A stretch of DNA of 24,008 nt, from positions 1 through 24,008 of the forward strand of contig JANQFM010000996.1 of the NCBI GenBank assembly GCA_028277865.1, read 5' to 3'. A program made the position numbers and the translations under genes. Under the pieces are notes generated by a model. The model had not been told where the DNA came from. It saw only the letters and a list, made by a program, of their open reading frames with translations, and ran no database searches. This stretch comes from Acidobacteriota bacterium (GTDB taxonomy: Bacteria; Acidobacteriota; UBA6911; RPQK01; DATIPO01). Position 1 is the first letter of the stretch. Each line of letters begins with the position of its first letter. Positions 15,166 through 21,883 of the stretch are shown here, piece by piece.

Positions 15166-15903
15166 TTACAGTCTGCTTCGTTTGGCTTGAAGCCGGTGAC
15201 TGCCCTCCTCCCCAAGCAGTTCGGAGGCGTGCGCCAGATCTTGCGGCCGGTCGATATTCGCCACAGGTCTTTCGATGACGACGGCCAGGGTGTTGCCTGT
15301 GAAAATGGCGCCATTTTCCATCAGGCACCGCCGAGTCAGCGCATAGCAGACTCCATTTCGCCAATACAGGTCGTCCAGTGACTGCCTTCCAACAATCGCA
15401 GCTCCGCCGGTGTGAAAGAAGCCGAGGCGTCCCTGCTCCAGGGTAAGGACTTTCTTGGGATGGAACTTCTTGTCGAGTTTGCTCACCGTGATCACGGAGT
15501 CAGCTTGACTGGAAATGAGCTTTTCAACGACCCGTTTGATGTCGTCGGGTCTGCGCAGCGGCGAGGTGGGCTCGACAATCAGTACGATATCGAATTCAAG
15601 GCCATAGTGCGCTTCCCCCTGGATCAGGGCGTGCTTCATGGCCTCGACCACACTGGCCGTGTCGCCGCTCAAGCCGGCCGGCCTTAGAAATGGCGCCTCC
15701 AACCCGTGGGAAACGGCTTCGTCCGCATACTCGCGGGAGTCGGTCGAGATAATCCGGGCATCAAGGAACGGTACAGCCGCCAGGGTCTCACCTGCCCAGC
15801 CGATCAAGCTCCTGCCGTGCAGCCTCTTCATATTCTTGCCCGGGATGCCTTTGCTCCCGCATCGGGCGGGCACCACTGCGAGAATCGTCTTTCCTTCCAG
15901 CAT
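15166..15903 (-). CDS. neuA: CMP-nonulosonic acid synthetase (acylneuraminate cytidylyltransferase, NeuA-like)
   Basis: The enzyme activates a nine-carbon acidic sugar with CTP. The 245-residue protein begins A-V-V-P-A-R-C-G-S-K-G-I-P-G-K-N (8-23), the CTP-binding loop of the family. I-S-T-D-S-R-E-Y-A, L-R-P and V-E-P-T-S-P-L-R-R-P-D-D-I follow, and a later G-V-C-Y-A-L-T segment resembles the sugar-binding region. Length is typical of the small NeuA/LegF/PseF type without a C-terminal esterase domain. The ATG at 15903 has GAGG six bases upstream; a TTG one codon earlier is less likely. The gene lies 18 bases after the Gfo/Idh/MocA gene. Which nonulosonic acid it activates cannot be read from the sequence. 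The presence of NeuB and NeuC relatives suggests a neuraminic-acid-type sugar. Confidence 0.9.
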   Translation of the reverse strand: MLEGKTILAVVPARCGSKGIPGKNMKRLHGRSLIGWAGETLAAVPFLDARIISTDSREYADEAVSHGLEAPFLRPAGLSGDTASVVEAMKHALIQGEAHYGLEFDIVLIVEPTSPLRRPDDIKRVVEKLISSQADSVITVSKLDKKFHPKKVLTLEQGRLGFFHTGGAAIVGRQSLDDLYWRNGVCYALTRRCLMENGAIFTGNTLAVVIERPVANIDRPQDLAHASELLGEEGSHRLQAKRSRL

Positions 15904-15921
15904 CAAAAGCCTCGCCGACAG

Positions 15922-16911
15922 CTACAAGGCGACTTCCCGCTGCAACAAGGTGCTCTCCCGCGCCGCCTCGATGCACATGAGGACTCGAATGCCGTCTTCG
16001 ATGCCACAGATGGGTTCCTTGCCGGCTAGCATGTCCAGAAAGTCCCTGGCAACTGCCACGAACATGTCATTCCGTTGGCAGTCGAAGGGTGTAGTTTGCC
16101 AAGCCCCCTCTGCGCCTGCGCAAAACCTGAGCAGGTCCGGATTGAAAAGGCACTGCAGGGCACCTCCCCCTCCGATGATGGTTATCGACTTCTCATGGGG
16201 TCTGCCATACAGGTCAAGATGGATGGTGGTCCGTAGCCGATCACCATGTACGCAGATTAGGTCTACGTTGTCATCCGTATCGATCTCGAGGCGGCTGAGG
16301 CGCTCGACGCGGCCCGAAATCGAGTCGGGCATTCCGAAAAACCAGATCATCAGATCTATAAAATGGCTCTCATCGAGAAGGGCTCCTCCTCCGAGATCGC
16401 GGCTGGCCATGAAGAAGTCCTGGTAGCGTTCCCAAGGATGCCAGTCCTCCAGGTGTGCACTCATCACGAAGCGTGCATGATGCAATGGGCCGATCTCCTC
16501 AAGGCGCCTCCTCATTTCGATCAGAGGCGGCCACCAGCGATAGGTGTAGCCCAACAAAAGCGGTACCCCGGACTCGTCGACAAGCTGTTTGAGCCTTTGT
16601 GCCGAAGCCAGGGTTGGTGAGACAGGCTTCTCCAACAAGACCGGCACTCCCGCGGCAACAAAGGCCATGGATTGCTCAACATGGAATTTGGGCGGAGAGC
16701 AGACGACAACACCGTCAAAGTGCGAGGCTCGCCCAAGAGCCTGCTCAAGACCCGTGAACCCCCCAACCAGAGAAACCGCTTGGGCGGCCTCGTCCAGCCG
16801 ATCGGAGCGTGGATCCATGGCTGAAATCCTGCAGCCAAGCGAAGCGAAGTTCTTGGCATGACGTTTGCCTGCGGATCCGGTGCCGAGGACGAGAATGTGC
16901 ATGTCGTTCAT
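15922..16911 (-). CDS. Gfo/Idh/MocA-family NAD(P)-dependent oxidoreductase
   Basis: From the ATG at 16911 the protein has 329 residues. The Rossmann motif is V-L-G-T-G-S-A-G-K-R-H (8-18), followed by C-S-P-P-K-F-H (71-77) and the family's E-K-P (94-96) with the lysine expected to act in catalysis. The C-terminal domain contains Y-R-W-W-P-P and G-G-G-A-L-L-D-E-S-H (174-183), the usual substrate-contact helix. The frame remains open to a GTG at 16989, but that start falls inside the palindromic spacer element, so I chose the ATG. Members oxidise or reduce sugars and cyclic polyols. Relatives are commonly found beside NeuA-like genes in nonulosonic acid loci, and here neuA follows by 18 bases. 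The substrate is unknown; a sugar-nucleotide or amino-sugar precursor is likely. Confidence 0.87.
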   Translation of the reverse strand: MNDMHILVLGTGSAGKRHAKNFASLGCRISAMDPRSDRLDEAAQAVSLVGGFTGLEQALGRASHFDGVVVCSPPKFHVEQSMAFVAAGVPVLLEKPVSPTLASAQRLKQLVDESGVPLLLGYTYRWWPPLIEMRRRLEEIGPLHHARFVMSAHLEDWHPWERYQDFFMASRDLGGGALLDESHFIDLMIWFFGMPDSISGRVERLSRLEIDTDDNVDLICVHGDRLRTTIHLDLYGRPHEKSITIIGGGGALQCLFNPDLLRFCAGAEGAWQTTPFDCQRNDMFVAVARDFLDMLAGKEPICGIEDGIRVLMCIEAARESTLLQREVAL

Positions 16912-16977
16912 GGCATGTTGACTTGCCCTTGAGGCTAGGCCGCTAGGGTCGTTTTCTTCAACTTTGATTCGAATTTG

Positions 16978-17053
16978 CCACCGAGGCACAGAGTGCTCAG
17001 CGAAGAATCAGGAAAAAATCCTCTGATGTCTGTGTCACAGTGTCTGTGCGGCT
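16978..17053. repeat. Degenerate palindromic CACAGAG-type intergenic element
   Basis: The left arm begins GCCACCGAGGCACAGAGTG and the right arm, read on the other strand, begins GCCGCACAGACACTGTGACA. They form an imperfect long hairpin around an A-rich centre. The arms are built of C-A-C-A-G-A-like units. I recall similar CACAGAG-rich palindromes scattered between genes in several environmental phyla, but could not check. It occupies most of the 177-base spacer between the ThDP enzyme and the Gfo/Idh/MocA gene. Confidence 0.55.
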
Positions 17054-17088
17054 TCCCATCTCTGGTCAGAGGCTCCCCCTTGCCGAGG

Positions 17089-18654
17089 CTAGCGCAAGGA
17101 TTCTGTCATCCGGGCATATTTCCCGGCATCAAAAGCAGCTTCGATGAAAAAGGGATGGCCAAAGTCCCACCTCTCAAGGGCGGCTGCAAATTCCTCCTCG
17201 GACTCGACCCGGTTGGCTGGGCAGCCGAACTCTTGAACGACTCCAATCCAGGTCGGTTGAAACATTTCCGTAGCGCGAGCAGTCATGGGCCGGTCTTGAC
17301 CAACGCAGGCCACACTCCCGTAGCGCCCGTCGCTCATCAGCACAAAGCAGACCGGCAGATCCTCTCGGACGGCCAGTTTGATCTCGGCGCAATACAGGTG
17401 CATGCCGCCATCGCCAACAATACAAAAAACAGGAAGGCCGGGACAGGCCAAACTGGCCCCAATTGCGGTCGGAATGGCGGTTCCCATGTTCCGTCCCACG
17501 CTGCTGCCCATAAAGAGCCGTTGCGGGCCGGCCCGCCACAGATGCTCACCGATTGTGCAAAATGAGCCCGTGTCGAGGACCAGGGCATGCGGACAGCCAA
17601 GGCCGTCCAGAATCTGGAAGCAGGCGGAAGGCAGCCAACCTGCCTTCGAAAAAAACCGATGCATGGGCAGCATCTCCTCCCGGACCGGTTCCAGCCCCCA
17701 GACACGTGTCTTTAGAATCTCTATCGCGCGCAACACCAAGCCGTCACCGGCCTCCAACTCCAGGTGTTGAGGTTCGAACCCGAGCGAGAGCCCCTCGTCG
17801 ATCTCGTCGAAGGCGACCAGCGGGGCCAAAAACGGGCAGGCATTCAAAACCTCTGTATTCCGCAGTCCAAATGCGACCACCAGATCGGCTTGAGGCAGGA
17901 GCCTGGCCTCCGGTGCCAATTCCCTACCAGCGCCACTGAATATCCCGGCGCTGCAAGGCCCGGTCTCGTCGACAACGCCTTTGGCCGCGACGGTGGTGAA
18001 GACGGGAATGCGCAATTGATTAAAGTGTCGGCTCCATTCCCTCCTTAAACCGAGGGAGCCGATGACGACGATCGGCTGCTTGGCCCGATTAATGAGATCC
18101 AGAGTCCTTTCTCCTGAACCCTGGGGTGCCGGCGACTGTTGGTGTCGAGGCATCTCATTTGCCTTGAATTCGGAATCTCCCCGACTAAGTTCCAGGTGAA
18201 CAGGACCCGGCACCTCACGTCTGGCCAGCTTCAGTAGGGCTTCCCATTTGCGGGAGCGATTGCTGAGGTGGCCAATCGCCTTGGTCACCGAAGACAGCAG
18301 TGCCGGGTGATCCAATCGCTTGTGTTGCCGATGTTTGGGCGTGCCAAGCCCAAAGGCCTCGGTAATGCTGAGAGCTGGATGGCATTCGAATCGATTGGCG
18401 ACAATTCCAGGCAACATATTTGCCACGCCGGGCCCTTTGATTCCAATGCTTGCCGACAAGATACCCCCGGCACGACAGACAGCTCCAGCCATCAAGGCGG
18501 CGGTGGCTTCATGAGAGGAGGGGAAATATCGGGCCTGCCGATCTTCAAGCTCGCTGATCAGCCGCAGAGACAGACCGCTGCCAGCGATCCCAAACACGTG
18601 ACGCAGCCCCTGGTCGACCAGGAACTGGGCCAGATGCCCTATCCGATCCTTCAT
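17089..18654 (-). CDS. Thiamine-diphosphate-dependent enzyme of the acetolactate synthase/decarboxylase superfamily, substrate unknown
   Basis: The 521-residue protein shows the three-domain layout of the family. The N-terminal pyrimidine-binding domain has the catalytic glutamate in S-H-E-A-T-A-A-L-M-A-G (E49). A central Rossmann-like domain contains P-I-V-V-I-G-S-L-G (194-202). The C-terminal diphosphate domain has G-D-G-G (414-417) and, 26 residues on, S-D-G-R-Y-G (441-446). The usual N-N/N-D there is S-D, leaving D442 as the expected metal ligand, so activity is plausible. It is shorter than acetolactate synthases (about 560-600). It overlaps the upstream dehydrogenase by four bases (ATGA), so the two are probably co-translated. 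In a nonulosonic acid block it may decarboxylate a 2-keto acid or attach a two-carbon unit to a sugar or acyl precursor. No specific reaction can be assigned. Confidence 0.87.
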   Translation of the reverse strand: MKDRIGHLAQFLVDQGLRHVFGIAGSGLSLRLISELEDRQARYFPSSHEATAALMAGAVCRAGGILSASIGIKGPGVANMLPGIVANRFECHPALSITEAFGLGTPKHRQHKRLDHPALLSSVTKAIGHLSNRSRKWEALLKLARREVPGPVHLELSRGDSEFKANEMPRHQQSPAPQGSGERTLDLINRAKQPIVVIGSLGLRREWSRHFNQLRIPVFTTVAAKGVVDETGPCSAGIFSGAGRELAPEARLLPQADLVVAFGLRNTEVLNACPFLAPLVAFDEIDEGLSLGFEPQHLELEAGDGLVLRAIEILKTRVWGLEPVREEMLPMHRFFSKAGWLPSACFQILDGLGCPHALVLDTGSFCTIGEHLWRAGPQRLFMGSSVGRNMGTAIPTAIGASLACPGLPVFCIVGDGGMHLYCAEIKLAVREDLPVCFVLMSDGRYGSVACVGQDRPMTARATEMFQPTWIGVVQEFGCPANRVESEEEFAAALERWDFGHPFFIEAAFDAGKYARMTESLR

Positions 18655-19589
18655 GCAGGTCGCTCGAAGTATTGGGCGATTCGATGGCAGCTGAACTCCA
18701 GTACCCGCTTGAGCGCGTCCGGGCTGAATCCGCCGATGTGAGGGGTGATGATCAGATTGGTGTTCTCGCGGGCATACTCGACGAGGGGGTGATGCCCGAT
18801 TTCCGGCTCCCCCACAAGGACGTCCAGTCCCGCCGCTGCCAGCCGCCCTTTTTGAAGAGCCGCCAGCAGAGCGGCCTCATCGATGACTTCTCCGCGTGAG
18901 GTGTTGACCAATATGGCACCTCGCTTGATTAGCGTCATCTGGCGGACGCCCAGCAGCAAACGGGTCTCGGGGATCAGAGGCACATGCACGGTGATGATGT
19001 CGGAGGCTTGCAGCAGTTCCTCCAGGCCCGCCTCTTTCAGGTGGGCAGGCCATGAATCGACGAATGGATCATGGCCTAAGCAGACCATGCCGAAGGCAGT
19101 GCCGTATGCGGCCATCCATTGTCCGATCCGTCCGCAGCCGATAATGCCCAGAGTCCTTCCATTCAGCATGAGACCTGGATACTTGTTTCGATCCCAACCG
19201 CCTGCTAGTACTTCCTGTATCGCAGACGGCAAGCGGCGGGCACAAGCCATCAGCAAGAGCCAGGAATGCTCCGCTGCGGCCGTGATGTCCTTGAGCAGGT
19301 CGGTTTGACCGCGCAGCGTCAGCAGCGGAATGCCCCTTTCTCCGAGAATGCGGCTGTCCACGTGGTCGGCTCCTGTAGTGGCGGTGATGAAGAGCTTCAA
19401 CTTGCGTGCCCTCTCTAAGCGGCTCGCTTTGAAATGAATCTTCATGTAGGCGTCCAGGACTATGTCGCAGTTTTCGATCCGACCGTCCACAGTCCGTTCG
19501 TCTGCGCCGTGTGTGACCAGAAAGTCCTGTGGCAGCGAAGCCTGGAGAGTCGGCAGCATTTCCGCTGGGCCCAAGTAGAGAAGTTGCAT
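18651..19589 (-). CDS. D-isomer-specific 2-hydroxyacid dehydrogenase family protein
   Basis: The family reduces 2-keto acids to D-2-hydroxy acids, or the reverse, with NAD(P). The 312-residue protein has the cofactor motif G-C-G-R-I-G (151-156) with an aspartate at 174 that favours NAD. V-N-T-S-R-G-E-V-I-D holds the substrate arginine R232, G-E-P holds E261 and I-T-P-H-I-G-G holds the catalytic H284, so the arginine-glutamate-histidine set is complete. Length is normal for the short form without an ACT domain. It follows neuC by 12 bases, and its stop overlaps the start of the ThDP enzyme. It may make or consume a hydroxyacid used to modify the nonulosonic acid, or act on the product of the ThDP enzyme. 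A serine-pathway phosphoglycerate dehydrogenase is unlikely in this setting. Confidence 0.9.
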   Translation of the reverse strand: MQLLYLGPAEMLPTLQASLPQDFLVTHGADERTVDGRIENCDIVLDAYMKIHFKASRLERARKLKLFITATTGADHVDSRILGERGIPLLTLRGQTDLLKDITAAAEHSWLLLMACARRLPSAIQEVLAGGWDRNKYPGLMLNGRTLGIIGCGRIGQWMAAYGTAFGMVCLGHDPFVDSWPAHLKEAGLEELLQASDIITVHVPLIPETRLLLGVRQMTLIKRGAILVNTSRGEVIDEAALLAALQKGRLAAAGLDVLVGEPEIGHHPLVEYARENTNLIITPHIGGFSPDALKRVLEFSCHRIAQYFERPA

Positions 19590-19601
19590 AGGCGGTTACG
19601 G

Positions 19602-20756
19602 TCAATAGGTCAGTTTCTTTTCAACTTTCAGCGGCACCTCGCTCAGCAGTCGGGCGATTCGCAAACCCGAGGCTCCATCGCCATAGATCGTGTTCCTCTC
19701 ATAGCGTCCATTGCTTATTTGCCGCCTCACAGCTCCTTGGATCTCCTCAAGATTGTGGGATACGTCCATCGCGTTCTGCCCTCGGTCCCGACCGGACTGC
19801 CGAGAGCCGATGTTGATCACCGGTACCCCGAGAAAAGAGCATTCGCGAATTCCGACGCTTGAGTTGCCCACGAGGCAGCGGCAATTATTGATTAGCGCCA
19901 GGAAGTCGCGGGGCAGCATGTTCTTGAAGAAGTGGATTTTGGTGACTGGATGGTGTTCGCGGAAAGCGCGGATTCCTTTTGAAGTCCCGTCTGATCCAGC
20001 GTCGACGTTGGGCCAAAACCACAAAGTGGGGAAGTCGATTCCGTGAATTGCCCGGAGCGTTGTGCCGATCTGCTCCCTTGCAAGATCACACTCAGTCGTC
20101 ACGGGATGCTGCAAAACCACCAAGTAGCCTTCCGAAAGATCCAGCATGGGGCCGACACCGCCATACTTTTCGATGGGATCAAAGTACAGCCCAGGATCAT
20201 TGAGGGTCTCCGAAGCCAAATCGATTGACGGGCAACCGGTCACGAAGACAGTTTCAGGATCCTCGCCCATGGAGATGACCCTTTCTGCGGCCTTCTCCGT
20301 TGCCACCATATGCAGGTTGGACAGTTTTGTTACAGCGTGACGGACTTTCTCATCGATGGACCCCGTAACCTCGCCTCCCTGCACGTGGACCACCGGTACG
20401 TTCATAAAGGAAGCAGCAACAGCGGTTGCCAACGTTTCATAACGATCTGCAATGGTGACGGCTACATCCGGCTTGAGGTTTTCGAAGACGGTTGCCAATT
20501 CCAAGACGCCAAGGCCGGCAGTCTTGGCCATGGTTACCGGATTCTCACCCTCCAGAACCATGTGGACCCTGGCTGTTATGTCGAAGCCGTCCTGCTCAAC
20601 GACTCGAACCACACTGCCATAACGGTCCAGAAGAGCAGAGGCAGCCACCACCAGTTGCAGTTCAAGATCACTGTGAGCCCGGATGGCCTTCAAAGCGGTC
20701 TTGATTCGGCTGTAGCTGGGTCGAGCCGTTACCACGACGCAGACTTTTCTAGGCAT
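19602..20756 (-). CDS. neuC: UDP-N-acetylglucosamine 2-epimerase, hydrolysing (NeuC-like)
   Basis: NeuC-type enzymes turn UDP-GlcNAc, or a diacetamido analogue, into the free manno-configured amino sugar used by NeuB. The 384-residue protein has T-A-R-P-S-Y-S-R (10-17), A-D-R-Y-E-T-L-A (103-110) and H-V-Q-G-G-E-V-T-G-S-I-D-E (124-136) followed by V-R-H-A-V-T-K-L-S. Near the C-terminus are G-N-S-S-V-G-I-R-E and G-S-R-Q-S-G-R-D-R-G. These match the hydrolysing branch rather than the non-hydrolysing WecB group, in which the S-I-D-E-x-V-R-H segment differs. Its ATG lies inside the end of neuB (8-base overlap). Substrate could be UDP-GlcNAc (sialic acid) or a legionaminic precursor. No 4,6-dehydratase or second aminotransferase is adjacent, which favours UDP-GlcNAc. 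Confidence 0.92.
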   Translation of the reverse strand: MPRKVCVVVTARPSYSRIKTALKAIRAHSDLELQLVVAASALLDRYGSVVRVVEQDGFDITARVHMVLEGENPVTMAKTAGLGVLELATVFENLKPDVAVTIADRYETLATAVAASFMNVPVVHVQGGEVTGSIDEKVRHAVTKLSNLHMVATEKAAERVISMGEDPETVFVTGCPSIDLASETLNDPGLYFDPIEKYGGVGPMLDLSEGYLVVLQHPVTTECDLAREQIGTTLRAIHGIDFPTLWFWPNVDAGSDGTSKGIRAFREHHPVTKIHFFKNMLPRDFLALINNCRCLVGNSSVGIRECSFLGVPVINIGSRQSGRDRGQNAMDVSHNLEEIQGAVRRQISNGRYERNTIYGDGASGLRIARLLSEVPLKVEKKLTY

Positions 20757-21801
20757 TCTTGGAGGGCTCCAGCATTTTCCAGATTACGAAATCGTCTTTG
20801 CGCAGGCTCTTGGCAATGCGCCTGCCCAGGATCTCCGGCAGGTTGCCCGGAGGCAGTCCCAAGCCCGGCTTCTTGATCGCCAGGTGATGTCGTTCCAAAA
20901 CAGTGCCTTCGGGCAGATCCGAGGCAGCCACGATACTCTTCGTAAACAGCCTGCGCATATCGGCCAGTTCGCTTGCCACAGCATTCTTGTCGACTGGATT
21001 GCCTCGCATTCTCTCGATGAAGCGCAGGCCCGAGATCAGCTGCCTGATCTCTTCCGGCGTGAGGGAGACGGGTATGTCCGGACCAGGCATTTCGCGGCTC
21101 AAGGTGACGTGGACTTCGAGTACTGATGCTCCCAGGGCGGCGGCCGCCAATCCTGCGAAGATCGTTCCTGAATGGTCTGACAGCCCAACGGGGCACCCGT
21201 ACCTCTGGCGATAGAAGGCAAGGAGGTTCAATCCGACTTTCTCGGCAGGGGTCGGATACATCGAAGTGCACTGCATGACGGCAAAGGGTGAGCCTGCGTC
21301 GCGAATGCGTTCCACAGCTTGATCGATTTCATCGATGGTACTCATGCCAGTCGAGAGGAACACGGGTTGCCCAGTCTCCAGGATGCCCGGAAGCAATGTG
21401 CAGTTGTTGGCTTCGCCCGACGCAACCTTCCAACCGGAAACTCCAATCCTCCTAAGGAGACCGACCGCTTCGGACGAGAAGGGCGAACTGTAAAAAGACA
21501 GTCCCTTACTCTCGGCGTGCTCTTGGAGGCCACCCCACTGCTCTTCCGAAAACTCCATGCGTTTCCAATACTCGAACCTGCTTTCATCTCTTTCGCCGAA
21601 GCGGATCCGCCAGGGCTCGTTGCTAGTGCTTTCTGCCGCAGCGATGTGAGTCTGAAACTTGACCGCGTCCACTCCGACCCGGGCCACCGACTCAATAAAC
21701 GCGTGTGCCAGATCCACATCCCCCTGATGACTCTGTGCGACTTCAGCGATGACAAGAACTTGATCAGAATCCTCGTTGAACTTCAAGTGCTGAGCCCTCA
21801 C
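20749..21801 (-). CDS. neuB: Nonulosonic acid synthase (NeuB-like, N-acetylneuraminate synthase family)
   Basis: The enzyme condenses a six-carbon amino sugar with phosphoenolpyruvate to form a nine-carbon acid. The 350-residue protein has a TIM barrel (about 15-270). V-I-A-E (17-20) and D-A-V-K-F-Q (45-50) come first, then V-A-S-G-E-A-N-N and Q-C-T-S-M-Y-P-T-P. G-L-S-D-H-S (206-211) and E-V-H-V-T-L (229-234) supply the two metal-ligand histidines H210 and H231. A C-terminal antifreeze-like SAF domain (about 285-345) includes P-G-L-G-L-P-P. Two positions differ from the family as I know it: A-Q-S-H-Q-G-D near residue 22, where H-N-G is common, and G-P-D-I where G-P-D-H is usual. The frame opens with GTG at 21801; a TTG at 21786 with GAGGG upstream is an alternative. 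It overlaps neuC by eight bases. Confidence 0.92.
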   Translation of the reverse strand: MRAQHLKFNEDSDQVLVIAEVAQSHQGDVDLAHAFIESVARVGVDAVKFQTHIAAAESTSNEPWRIRFGERDESRFEYWKRMEFSEEQWGGLQEHAESKGLSFYSSPFSSEAVGLLRRIGVSGWKVASGEANNCTLLPGILETGQPVFLSTGMSTIDEIDQAVERIRDAGSPFAVMQCTSMYPTPAEKVGLNLLAFYRQRYGCPVGLSDHSGTIFAGLAAAALGASVLEVHVTLSREMPGPDIPVSLTPEEIRQLISGLRFIERMRGNPVDKNAVASELADMRRLFTKSIVAASDLPEGTVLERHHLAIKKPGLGLPPGNLPEILGRRIAKSLRKDDFVIWKMLEPSKNA

Positions 21802-21883
21802 TCAAGGCAAAAACAGATAATCGCAGCCCACGGCTTGCTGAAGGAAACCAACCCGCTTTCCGTCTCTTGATCGTGTTGGGGCG

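Noticed and set aside
16912..16989. GTG-started N-terminal extension of the Gfo/Idh/MocA protein
   Set aside because: The start falls inside the palindromic spacer element, and the Rossmann motif begins shortly after the ATG at 16911, as usual for the family.
21841..21860. GG/GC pair resembling a second sigma-54 site upstream of neuB
   Set aside because: The spacing between GG and GC is 11 rather than 12 bases, and the rest of the consensus is poor.
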